64,000 bases of DNA. It comes from Pseudonocardia acidicola (GTDB lineage Bacteria > Actinomycetota > Actinomycetes > Mycobacteriales > Pseudonocardiaceae). Made by a program: the position numbers and the translations under genes. Positions 57,085 to 64,000 of the stretch are shown here, piece after piece. The stretch lies in NCBI RefSeq assembly GCF_012911935.1, contig NZ_JAAXLA010000013.1, positions 1-64,000 on the forward strand, written 5' to 3'. The first letter of the stretch is position 1. Each line of letters opens with the position of its first letter. The notes below the pieces were generated by a model. That model was not told the DNA's origin. It ran no database searches and worked only from the letters and a program-made list of their open reading frames with translations.

Positions 57085-59949
57085 GTGCTCTCCACGCACC
57101 CGGATTCCGGGACGGCCGCGCTGCCGTGCGCCGGTGACGCCACCCGGGTGCGGACCCGGCTGATCGACCGCGTCGCGCTGGCCCACGACGCCTCGCACTA
57201 CCTGTTGACGCCCTCGGCCGTCGTGACGGCGCGCGACGCCGCCCACGTCGGCGAGCTGATGCGGGCCTGCGCGGCCCGCGGGACTCCGCTGACCTTCCGT
57301 TCCGGGGGCACCAGCCTGTCGGGCCAGGCCGTGACGTCCGGGGTGCTGGTGGACACCCGGTCCGACTTCCGCGGCGTGCAGGTCCGCGACGAGGGCCGTC
57401 AGGTCTGGGTGCAGCCCGGCGCCACGGTGCGCTCGGTGAACGTCCGGCTGGCCCCGTACGGGCGCAAGCTCGGGCCCGATCCGGCGAGCGAGAGCGCCTG
57501 CACCCTCGGCGGTGTCATCGCGAACAACTCCAGCGGGATGGCCTGCGGGACCGAGGCGAACACCTACCGAACGCTGGCCGACATGGTCGCGGTGCTGCCC
57601 AGCGGGACCGTCGTCGACACCGGCGCCGCCGACGCCGACGAGGCCCTGGCGGCCCGCGAGCCCGTGCTGTACGCCGGGCTGCTGCGCCTGCGCGACCGGG
57701 TGCGGTCGAGACCCGAGTCCGTCCGGCGCATCCGGGCGCAGTTCTCGATGAAGAACACCATGGGCTACGGGCTCAACGCGTTCCTCGACTTCGACCGGCC
57801 CGCCGACCTGCTCGCGCACGTGGTCGTCGGCAGCGAAGGGACGCTGGCCTTCGTCGCCGAGGCCGTGTTCGACACGATTCCGGTGAAGCCGCATGCGGCC
57901 ACCGGGCTGGTCGTGTTCGACTCCCTCGCCGCGGCCACCGATGCGCTCCCGGCGCTGGTGGCCAGTGGCGCCGCGACCCTCGAACTGCTCGACGCGGCAT
58001 CGCTGCGGGTGGCCGCCACGGACCGGGTCGCGGGCCCGGCGCTGCGCAGCCTGGCCGTCGAGAAGCACGCCGCGCTGCTCGTCGAGTACCAGGAGATGGC
58101 ACCCGATGAGCTCGCGGCGCGCACCGAGCGCGCCGCGCCCCTGCTCGACGGGCTGCCCGGGCTCGCCGGCGAGGCGGTACTCAGCGACGATGCGCGCGCC
58201 CGGGCCGATCTCTGGCACATCCGCAAGGGCCTCTACGCCGCGGTCGCCGGTGCCCGGCCGCGCGGCACGACCGCCCTGCTCGAGGACGTCGTCGTCCCGG
58301 TGCCGCGGCTGTCGCACACCTGCACCGAGCTCACCCGCCTGTTCGCCGAGTACGGCTACGCCGGCGCCGTCATCTTCGGCCACGCCAAGGACGGCAACAT
58401 CCACTTCATGCTCGACGAGGGCTTCGAGCAGCCCGACGATCCGTCGAAGTCCCGGTACGCCCGGTTCACCGAGGAGATGGTGGACCTGGTCCTCGGCGAG
58501 GAGGGCTCGCTCAAGGCCGAGCACGGCACCGGGCGGGTGATGGCCGGCCACGTCCGCCGCCAGTACGGCGACGAGCTGTTCGACGTGATGCGCGAGCTCA
58601 AGGGCCTGTTCGACCCGCACGGGGTGCTCAATCCCGGCGTCGTGCTCAGCGACGACCCGGAGGCCTACCTGCACGACCTGAAGAGCGTCCCGCAGACCGA
58701 TCCCGAGGTGGACCGCTGCGTGGAGTGCGGGTTCTGCGAACCGGTCTGCCCCAGCCGGGACCTCACCCTGACACCGCGGCAACGCATCGTCGTCCGCCGC
58801 GGGATGGCGGCCGCCCGGGACGAGGGCGACCACGAGACCCTCGCCGCGCTGCAGGCCGACTACCGCTACGCCGGCGTCGAGACCTGCGCGGCGGACGGGA
58901 TGTGCCAGACCGCCTGCCCGGTGATGATCGACACCGGGAGCCTGGTCCGACGGCTGCGCGCCGAGGACCGCGGGCCGCTCGTCCGGCGCGCCGGGGCCCT
59001 GGCCGCCGGGCACTGGTCCGGCCTCACCCGGGCCGCGTCGCTCGGCCTGAGCACCGCCGGCGCCGTCCCGGCCCCGGCCGCCGCGGCAACACGACTCGGG
59101 CGCCGGCTGCTGGGCACCGAGGCCGTGCCGGAGTACCGGCCCGGTCTGCCCCGCGGCGGGCGCCGGCGCGCCGGACGAGCCGCCGACCCGGCCGGGCCGG
59201 CGGCCGTCTTCCTGCCCACCTGCACCGGGGCCATGTTCGGCCCCGAGTCCGACGGCACGGGCAGCACCGCCGCGTTCCGCTCGCTGTGCGCCCGGGCCGC
59301 GGTGGAACTCGCCGTGCCACCGGACGCCGACGGCCTGTGCTGCGGGACCCCGTGGTCGTCCAAGGGGCTCACCGCCGGCAAGGAACGCATGCACGAGCTG
59401 GTGCGCCGCTCGGTCACGTCCGTGCAGCGCGGGCGTGACATCCCCGTGGTCTGTGACGCCTCCTCGTGCACCGAGGGGTTGCGCACGGCGCTCGCCGCGG
59501 ACGGCATCGAGGTCCTCGACGCCGTCACCTTCGTCCGCCGCGAGGTGCTGCCGCGCCTGCAGGTGCACCGCCGCTGGCCGTCGCTCGCGCTGCACCCGAC
59601 GTGTTCCTCGGTCCAGCTCGGCCTCGACGCCGACCTGCGCGGGATCGCCGAGGCCGTCGCCGACACCGTCATCGTCCCGATGGCCTGGGGCTGCTGCGGG
59701 TTCGCCGGCGACCGCGGGCTGCTGCACCCGGAGCTCACCGCCTCGGCGACCGCCGCGGAGGCCGCCGAGGTCCGGGCCGCGGCCCCGGCCGCCCTCGCCT
59801 CGTGCAACCGCACCTGCGAGATCGGCATGACCCGCGCCGTCGGCCGGCCCTATCACCACGTGCTCGAGCTGCTCGACGCCGCGACCACCCCCGGGGAGCC
59901 CCTCCCCCGCGCGACGTGGCCCGCACCGGCCGGGTCGGACCGCCGCTGA
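57085..59949 (+). CDS. FAD-binding and Fe-S dehydrogenase (D-lactate/glycolate type)
   Basis: A 954-residue fusion. The N-terminal half is a GlcD-like FAD domain: PLTFRSGGTSLSGQAV, KLGPDPASESACTLGGVIANNSSG, VVGSEGTLAFVAEAVF, and the C-terminal FGHAKDGNIHFML with EHGTGRVM and GLFDPHGVLNPG. The second half has two 4Fe-4S sites (CVECGFCEPVCPSRD, CAADGMCQTACPV) and two CCG domains ending CCGTPWSSKG and CCGFAGDRG. This layout is that of quinone-linked D-lactate dehydrogenases. GTG 57085 has AAGGGGG upstream. Electrons would go to the quinone pool, hence to bd oxidase or nitrate reductase. Confidence 0.92.
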   Translation: MLSTHPDSGTAALPCAGDATRVRTRLIDRVALAHDASHYLLTPSAVVTARDAAHVGELMRACAARGTPLTFRSGGTSLSGQAVTSGVLVDTRSDFRGVQVRDEGRQVWVQPGATVRSVNVRLAPYGRKLGPDPASESACTLGGVIANNSSGMACGTEANTYRTLADMVAVLPSGTVVDTGAADADEALAAREPVLYAGLLRLRDRVRSRPESVRRIRAQFSMKNTMGYGLNAFLDFDRPADLLAHVVVGSEGTLAFVAEAVFDTIPVKPHAATGLVVFDSLAAATDALPALVASGAATLELLDAASLRVAATDRVAGPALRSLAVEKHAALLVEYQEMAPDELAARTERAAPLLDGLPGLAGEAVLSDDARARADLWHIRKGLYAAVAGARPRGTTALLEDVVVPVPRLSHTCTELTRLFAEYGYAGAVIFGHAKDGNIHFMLDEGFEQPDDPSKSRYARFTEEMVDLVLGEEGSLKAEHGTGRVMAGHVRRQYGDELFDVMRELKGLFDPHGVLNPGVVLSDDPEAYLHDLKSVPQTDPEVDRCVECGFCEPVCPSRDLTLTPRQRIVVRRGMAAARDEGDHETLAALQADYRYAGVETCAADGMCQTACPVMIDTGSLVRRLRAEDRGPLVRRAGALAAGHWSGLTRAASLGLSTAGAVPAPAAAATRLGRRLLGTEAVPEYRPGLPRGGRRRAGRAADPAGPAAVFLPTCTGAMFGPESDGTGSTAAFRSLCARAAVELAVPPDADGLCCGTPWSSKGLTAGKERMHELVRRSVTSVQRGRDIPVVCDASSCTEGLRTALAADGIEVLDAVTFVRREVLPRLQVHRRWPSLALHPTCSSVQLGLDADLRGIAEAVADTVIVPMAWGCCGFAGDRGLLHPELTASATAAEAAEVRAAAPAALASCNRTCEIGMTRAVGRPYHHVLELLDAATTPGEPLPRATWPAPAGSDRR

Positions 59950-59983
59950 GTCCGCCTCGGTACGGCTCCCGTGTCCGGCGGAC
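59950..59983. terminator. Weak hairpin between converging genes
   Basis: GTCCGCC (59950-59956) and GGCGGAC (59977-59983) form a 7-bp stem with a 20-nt loop directly after the dehydrogenase stop. Modest evidence. Confidence 0.3.
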
Positions 59984-60033
59984 GTGCCTCACGGCCCGGG
60001 TGGTCGGTCATCGGGTGTCGTGATGTGCCCCGC

Positions 60034-61068
60034 TCATCGGCGGAGGCGTCGCACGGCCGGCCCGGCGACGCCGTCTCCGGCCGCCGATCCCGTGTGCGTG
60101 ACAAGCGGGGTGTGCCGGCGGGTGTCCACGCTGAGTTGGAAGATGTCAGCCCTGTTGTAGGTCCCGACGATGTCGTGCGCCTGCTTGGCGACGATCTGCT
60201 CGCGCAGATCCAGGTCCGCGTAGAGGATGCCCTCGGCACCCAGCAGGGGCCCCGCGATCGCCTGCCCATGCGGGCCGACGATCATCGAGGCGGTCGGGTG
60301 GGAGGTCAGCAACTTCTCGACGCGGGCGTCGCCTTCGGCCACGGCCGAGACGGCGTCATCCCCGAGCGCCGTCGCCGCGACCACGCTGAAGACCTTGCCC
60401 TCGAAAGCGTGCGCGGCGCTGCGCAGCCGGATGCTGTCCTCGAGGTCGTACTCGGTTCCTGCCGCGCGCGCGTCGAACGGCCACGAGGGCGGGTAGGTGG
60501 CGATGTGCAACCGCTCGCCCTGCGCGAGCAGGGTGAACCGGGCGAGGGTGTTGGTGTTCTCCCCGCAGATCAGCGCTCCGAGGTGCCAGCCGTCGAGTGG
60601 AACCGGGGCGAGGTCGTGGGCATCCCCGTGTGACCAGGTCAGGCGCTCGTACCAGGTGGCGACCAGCTTGCGGCGGTGGTTCACCAGCCGCCCCGTCCGG
60701 TCGAAGATCACGTTCGCGTTCCACAGCTGGCCCAGGCTCGCCGGGTTCCGCTCGTTCACACCCACCGAGACCACGACGCCGAACCGGGCGGCCAGCCGGC
60801 CGATCCGGTCGGTGTCCGGGCCGGGCACGACGATCGACTCGTCCATCAGCCGCTCGTGCAGGTCGTGCTGGTCAACGGGTGCGAGCACCCCGTTCCAGAT
60901 GGGGAACCCCGCCACGAAGGTCTCGCCGAACACGATGAGCTCGGCCCCCTGGCCGGCCGCCTCCGCGACGAGGGTATCCATCTTGTCCAGGGTCGCGGCC
61001 CGGTCGAGGAACACGGGGGCCGCCTGCACGGCCGCCACCCGGACCCGTGGCAGATCGATCTGCGACAT
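60034..61068 (-). CDS. Nitrilase-family carbon-nitrogen hydrolase
   Basis: A 344-residue enzyme of the nitrilase superfamily with the complete triad Glu49 (VFGETFVAGFP), Lys134 (HRRKLVATWYERLTW) and Cys168 (GALICGENTN). The CGEN block and Trp/Tyr-rich surroundings fit true nitrilases (nitrile to acid and ammonia) rather than amidases. GGAGGAG precedes ATG 61068; the longer upstream frame is low complexity. With formamidase and an amide channel 8 kb away it suggests use of nitriles and amides as nitrogen source. Confidence 0.92.
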   Translation of the reverse strand: MSQIDLPRVRVAAVQAAPVFLDRAATLDKMDTLVAEAAGQGAELIVFGETFVAGFPIWNGVLAPVDQHDLHERLMDESIVVPGPDTDRIGRLAARFGVVVSVGVNERNPASLGQLWNANVIFDRTGRLVNHRRKLVATWYERLTWSHGDAHDLAPVPLDGWHLGALICGENTNTLARFTLLAQGERLHIATYPPSWPFDARAAGTEYDLEDSIRLRSAAHAFEGKVFSVVAATALGDDAVSAVAEGDARVEKLLTSHPTASMIVGPHGQAIAGPLLGAEGILYADLDLREQIVAKQAHDIVGTYNRADIFQLSVDTRRHTPLVTHTGSAAGDGVAGPAVRRLRR

Positions 61069-61146
61069 CACGTCTCCTCCGAATCGGCGAATCGGCGCCG
61101 CTCGATCAACCTCCCGGCCCCGCTCCGCGTGGAGTGCGGCGAAGGT

Positions 61147-61195
61147 AAGCACGTTCTTGCGGCCGGTCAAGGCTGCAGGCTGATCACCATGATCA
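61147..61195. promoter_or_regulatory. Two short palindromes upstream of the nitrilase gene
   Basis: AAGCACGTTCTT (61147-61158) and TGATCACCATGATCA (61181-61195) lie 79 and 113 bp before the nitrilase start. Either could be an operator. Confidence 0.35.
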
Positions 61196-61224
61196 CCGCA
61201 CAACACGCCGTCGCCGATGCCTGG

Positions 61225-61645
61225 TCACGACGCCGATCTCGGCTCCATCCGTAGCTCCGACGGGTCGAGCGGGGGTGGCGGGAGCCACTCGGCCGCCAAC
61301 AGGGACCAGGGCCCCAGCGCGATCACGACGGCGTCGGCCCGGACCAGTTCGCCGTCGACCTCCCCTCCCCCGGCGGCCGAGCCGGTCGCCCGGCGCGCCA
61401 CGCCGGTGACCCGGCCGTGGCGTAGCTCGGCTCCGCGCGCCTGCGCCGCATCCATCAGGGCCGTGGTGAACGCGGCGGGTGCATCACCGCGGTGGTCTCC
61501 GGCGTACCGAGGACGCTGTTGGCCACCACGTCGTCGGCGAGCCAGCCCAGATCGGCCGGGCGGTTCCGGGGTGCGGCACGGCCGGGCTCGACGTAGCCGC
61601 CGTAGGTGGTGCCGCCCGTGACCGAACCCGTCGTCCAGCTGCGGG
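61225..61645 (-). pseudogene. FAD-dependent (DAO-type) oxidoreductase fragment
   Basis: On the minus strand one frame reads GSVTGGTTYGGYVEPG and LADDVVANSVLGTPETTAVM, then the adjacent frame continues AAFTTALMDAAQARGAELRHG and DAVVIALGPWSLLAAEWLPP. This matches the middle of D-amino-acid-oxidase-like flavoproteins, with a frameshift near 61478. The N-terminal GxGxxG and the C-terminus are missing. Confidence 0.55.
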
Positions 61646-61822
61646 CCGGGATCGCCGGTGACCTCGCGCCGTACGCGCGGGACGAGGTGGCCGCGGTGCT
61701 CGCGCACGCGGGACGCCCGGTGCTACGCGTGCATGTGCGCGTGATCCGCCACGGCGACCCGGCGCGGGGGCACAGTGGTCGCCGTGAACGACCGCGGCGC
61801 CGCGCGTGCCAGGTGTGTTCCT
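61618..61822 (+). pseudogene. Ribosome hibernation factor (HPF/S30EA)-like fragment
   Basis: The plus frame reads VVQLRAGIAGDLAPYARDEV, AAVLAHAGRPVLRVHVRVIR and HGDPA, like the beta-alpha-beta start of long actinobacterial HPF proteins (YARRKV...LLR..PVLHARVRLTRHGDPA). A frameshift near 61765 moves the continuation (TVVAVNDRGAARARCV) into the next frame, and the C-terminal domain is not found. It abuts the DAO fragment on the other strand. Confidence 0.45.
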
Positions 61823-61969
61823 GATACCCGACGACCACGCGACCACAGTGGTCGATCGCGCGGCACCCGCCACGCTCGGGCTGGATCGGTTCCGCCGAGC
61901 AGCACGAGCACAGAGGACGGTGATCGGCGGAATCATCGCGGGCTCAGCGATCACGAGACGAAAGGTCGA

Positions 61970-61991
61970 CGGACCTTGGGCCCTTCGGCCC
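61970..61991. promoter_or_regulatory. Two overlapping DosR-like sites
   Basis: CGGACCTTGGGCCC (61970-61983) and GGGCCCTTCGGCCC (61978-61991) overlap. The first ends 60 bp before the start of the 96-residue unknown gene. Confidence 0.42.
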
Positions 61992-62043
61992 TGTGGCTAC
62001 GACGGCCGGGGGCCGATTCTCGAGGTGTTGGGGAGGCGAACCG

Positions 62044-62334
62044 ATGACCGAGACGATGCGCGACCGACTCATCCAGGCACTCGACAGCGCTGACAGGCCC
62101 GCGCCCGAAGCCGCCGAGGTCCTCACCGACCTGGCTGATCTGGTGTTCTTGACGACGCTGCTGGATCAGCTGAGCGAACGGGCGAACCGCCGGTTGGCCG
62201 CCTGGCCGACGGTGACCGCTCACATCGGGCACGCACGAGACCATGTCGCCTCTGTGCACCGCACCCTGACCCACGCCGCGGAGATCCTGGCGTTCAACAC
62301 CGCGCAGGCCTCACCTCTGCGGACCGACACCTGA
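62044..62334 (+). CDS. 96-aa hypothetical protein
   Basis: A short, probably all-helical soluble protein: MRDRLIQALDSADRPAPEAA, VLTDLADLVFLTTLLDQLSE, then HIGHARDHVASVHRTLTHAA. GGGGAGGCG precedes ATG 62044. I do not recognise the family. Two overlapping GGGAC-type palindromes upstream and a flavin-fold neighbour suggest it belongs to the low-oxygen response. Confidence 0.65.
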   Translation: MTETMRDRLIQALDSADRPAPEAAEVLTDLADLVFLTTLLDQLSERANRRLAAWPTVTAHIGHARDHVASVHRTLTHAAEILAFNTAQASPLRTDT

Positions 62335-62509
62335 CCGAGCAGCCGGCCCGACCGCCCCCACGCTGTCGGCCGTCGTTGTCCAGGCGTCGCGCCACGCGGG
62401 TACCCCTCGGCACGGATGTACCGGTCGGCTGCTCATCGAGTGCGGCCGGACCCAGACTGGACGGCGCCGCTGCGACACGGCATCCATTGTGGACGAAAGT
62501 GATCAGGTC

Positions 62510-62523
62510 GGGACCATCGCCCC
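62510..62523. promoter_or_regulatory. DosR-like site upstream of second flavin-fold gene
   Basis: GGGACCATCGCCCC, a good left arm and CCC end, ending 66 bp before the start at 62590. Confidence 0.48.
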
Positions 62524-62589
62524 TACTCACGGCGCTCAGTCCTCGGTAGATCATGGGCATCAGCAGGACGAACCGGACGAGGGGAAGCC

Positions 62590-63021
62590 ATGACAGAGAC
62601 CGCCGAGGTCGTCGAGCTCGTGGAACTCGATCGCGGCGAATGCCGGCACCTCCTGACCCGCGGTGTGGTCGGGCGAGTGGTGTTCACCGACGCAGCGATG
62701 CCGGCGGCCGAACCCGTCAACTACATCGTCGACGGCGAGGAGGTCATCTTTCGTAGCGCCGGGGGGAGCAAGCTCGCCGCCGCCACCCGGCGTGCCGTCG
62801 TCGCCTTCCAGGTCGACGAGATCGACCCGTCCACCCACACCGGGTGGAGCGTCCTGGGCGTCGGCGAGGCATATGAGGTGACCGACGCCGATCGGCTGGC
62901 CGAACTCGCCGAGCGCCTGCCGGCTCCCTGGGCTCCCGGACACATCGCGCACACCATCGCCGTCCCGCTGCTGCGTCTCACCGGACGCCGGCTGAGCCCG
63001 AGAGACGCGAAATCCGGCTGA
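62590..63021 (+). CDS. Pyridoxamine 5'-phosphate oxidase-fold protein (flavin/F420 type)
   Basis: A 143-residue split-barrel protein: VELDRGECRHLLTRGVVGRV, EPVNYIVDGEEVIFRSAGGS, VAFQVDEIDPSTHTGWSVLG and GEAYEVTDADRL. It belongs to the same small flavin/F420-binding group as the gene at 12524. GAGGGGAAG precedes the ATG. Mycobacterial relatives are DosR-controlled, and a GGGAC-type palindrome is found at the expected distance here. Confidence 0.87.
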   Translation: MTETAEVVELVELDRGECRHLLTRGVVGRVVFTDAAMPAAEPVNYIVDGEEVIFRSAGGSKLAAATRRAVVAFQVDEIDPSTHTGWSVLGVGEAYEVTDADRLAELAERLPAPWAPGHIAHTIAVPLLRLTGRRLSPRDAKSG

Positions 63022-63122
63022 GCTCCGCGCCCGGCCCTGTCCGGAAGTCGCCATGGTCTGGCCGCCACACCGCTGAGGTGGTATGAGGAGCCCGACGATC
63101 GTCGTGCGACCCGGGAGGACGA

Positions 63123-63155
63123 ATGTTCCCGATCACGCTCGAACTGCGCCGGTGA
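63123..63155 (+). CDS. Possible 10-codon leader before the LigD-type gene
   Basis: ATG 63123 has the best ribosome site nearby (GGGAGG) but encodes only MFPITLELRR before a TGA that overlaps the next start as GTGA. It may be a translational-coupling leader. Confidence 0.35.
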   Translation: MFPITLELRR

Positions 63156-64000
63156 GCCCGGAGCGCGCCGCGGAGTCCCGCGCCGGGGTCGAGCTGACCA
63201 ACCTCGACCAGCCCCTGTTCGACGGCGCAGACGCGACCAAACGGGACCTCGTGGACTATCTGGACGCGGTCCGCGACCGCATCCTTCCCGAGCTTCGGGA
63301 CCGGCCGCTGTCGCTGATCCGCGTGCGCCCCGGCCAGCAGCCGTTCATGCAGAAGAACCTGCCGAGCTACGCCCCGGACTGGGTACCGCGGACCACCATG
63401 TGGGCAGAGTCGTCCCGGCGCGAGGTCAGCTACCCGCTGTGCAACGACCGGCGCACCCTGCTGTGGTTGGCCAACCAGCGCGCCGTCGAATACCACCCCG
63501 CACTGGTCCGCGACAGGAGCACCCACCCCACGCACATGGTGCTCGACCTCGACCCGCCCGCCGGCGACGCCTTTCCGCACGTCGTTCGTGCGGCCCGACT
63601 CGTGCGACAAGCACTCGCCGACGCCGGGCTGGCCGGCGCGGTCAAAACCAGCGGAGCGAAGGGCCTGCACGTGTTCGTGCCCCTCGACGACCGGACGGGC
63701 ATCGAGGACGCAGCCGCGGCGACCAGGGCCCTCGCCGCGCGCGCCGAGCGGATCGACCCCGACATCGCGACGACCGCGTTTCTCCGGGAGGACCGGAACG
63801 GCAAGGTGTTCCTGGACCCCACCCGCTCCGGCGGCGCAACCGTCGTGGCCGCCTACAGCCCGCGGACCCGCCCCGGTGTACCCGTGTCGTTCCCGGTGAC
63901 ATGGGACGACCTCGACCGCGTGACGCCCGCCGACTTCACCATCCACACCGCCGCGGCGCTACTGGCCGACGCCGACCCGTGGCACGAACAGATGCCCGAA
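63152..64000 (+). CDS. LigD-type polymerase domain protein (partial, runs off the window)
   Basis: The frame from GTG 63152 is open to the end of the window (283 codons). It matches the polymerase/primase (PolDom) part of bacterial NHEJ ligase LigD: ELTNLDQPLFDGADATKRDL, QPFMQKNLPSYAPDW, YPLCNDRRTLLWLANQ, and the metal motif MVLDLDPPAGDAF (DxD) followed by KTSGAKGLHVFVPL. The third acidic residue lies in KVFLDPTRSG. It is a nucleotidyltransferase that fills gaps during end joining. The N-terminus starts directly with PolDom, so a stand-alone LigD-like polymerase is likely, but a ligase domain could follow outside the window. Confidence 0.88.
   Translation, partial: MSPERAAESRAGVELTNLDQPLFDGADATKRDLVDYLDAVRDRILPELRDRPLSLIRVRPGQQPFMQKNLPSYAPDWVPRTTMWAESSRREVSYPLCNDRRTLLWLANQRAVEYHPALVRDRSTHPTHMVLDLDPPAGDAFPHVVRAARLVRQALADAGLAGAVKTSGAKGLHVFVPLDDRTGIEDAAAATRALAARAERIDPDIATTAFLREDRNGKVFLDPTRSGGATVVAAYSPRTRPGVPVSFPVTWDDLDRVTPADFTIHTAAALLADADPWHEQMPE

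Noticed and set aside
56930..57163. Frame beginning MKVIEKMSMFERRQAIEE
   Set aside because: Only about 25 residues look protein-like and then it becomes Arg/Pro noise overlapping the dehydrogenase start; too short to call a gene.
57061..59859. Long minus-strand frame opposite the FAD/Fe-S dehydrogenase
   Set aside because: Antisense shadow with repetitive Gly/Val/Gln/His composition and no motifs.

Overview
The window is very GC-rich double-stranded bacterial chromosome with dense gene packing, frequent GTG starts and many ATGA/GTGA stop-start overlaps. Gene content (actinobacterial NarGHJI, a fused CydDC, a DevS/DevR-type two-component pair, a Bpa-type proteasome activator, DUF1876, DUF1918, DUF5134 and SPW proteins, a stand-alone LigD-type polymerase domain) points to an actinomycete. 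A member of the Pseudonocardiales is my best guess; this is inference from gene families, not a database match. I saw no rRNA, tRNA or CRISPR array.

Layout. 0-2.6 kb is a decay zone: a small membrane protein and a VOC protein lie among fragments of a TetR regulator, an EACC1-type caspase and an unidentified protein. 2.7-5.1 kb holds a divergent aldo/keto reductase-TetR pair with a clear double operator, then a DoxX protein. 5.4-31.4 kb is a respiration and hypoxia block: devR, cydA-cydB-cydDC, a flavin-fold protein, a CBS-BON protein, narK, narGHJI, universal stress proteins, a truncated Bpa-like protein, a polysaccharide deacetylase with a Mg-type P-ATPase, devS, DUF1876, and a four-gene stress operon. 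31.4-37.5 kb is a carbon block: phosphoketolase and acetate kinase, a GH51 arabinofuranosidase and a class II aldolase. 37.5-45.9 kb has IS30 and MarR remnants, a ClC channel, an SPW protein, a response regulator whose histidine kinase is broken by an inverted nhaA fragment, citrate synthase and a DUF5134 protein. 46-61 kb is a catabolic region: luciferase-like flavin enzymes, a broken FAH hydrolase, a metallo-hydrolase, LysR, the fmdB-amiS-fmdA formamide cluster, DNA polymerase IV, a Rieske lipoprotein, an FAD/Fe-S lactate or glycolate-type dehydrogenase and a nitrilase. 61.2-64 kb has more broken genes, a small unknown protein, a second flavin-fold protein and the start of a LigD-type polymerase.

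How the genes may work together. Several genes look like one low-oxygen programme: high-affinity bd oxidase, nitrate respiration, phosphoketolase-acetate kinase energy yield, stress proteins and ribosome or proteasome-associated factors. Supporting this, 14-bp GGGAC-type palindromes resembling the mycobacterial DosR site lie upstream of many of these genes, often 57-68 bp before the start codon (narG, deacetylase-ATPase, xfp-ackA, both flavin-fold genes, the 96-aa unknown). The sensor and regulator genes are 21 kb apart. This regulon is the most interesting system I see here. The site motif comes from reading by eye and was not scored against a background model.
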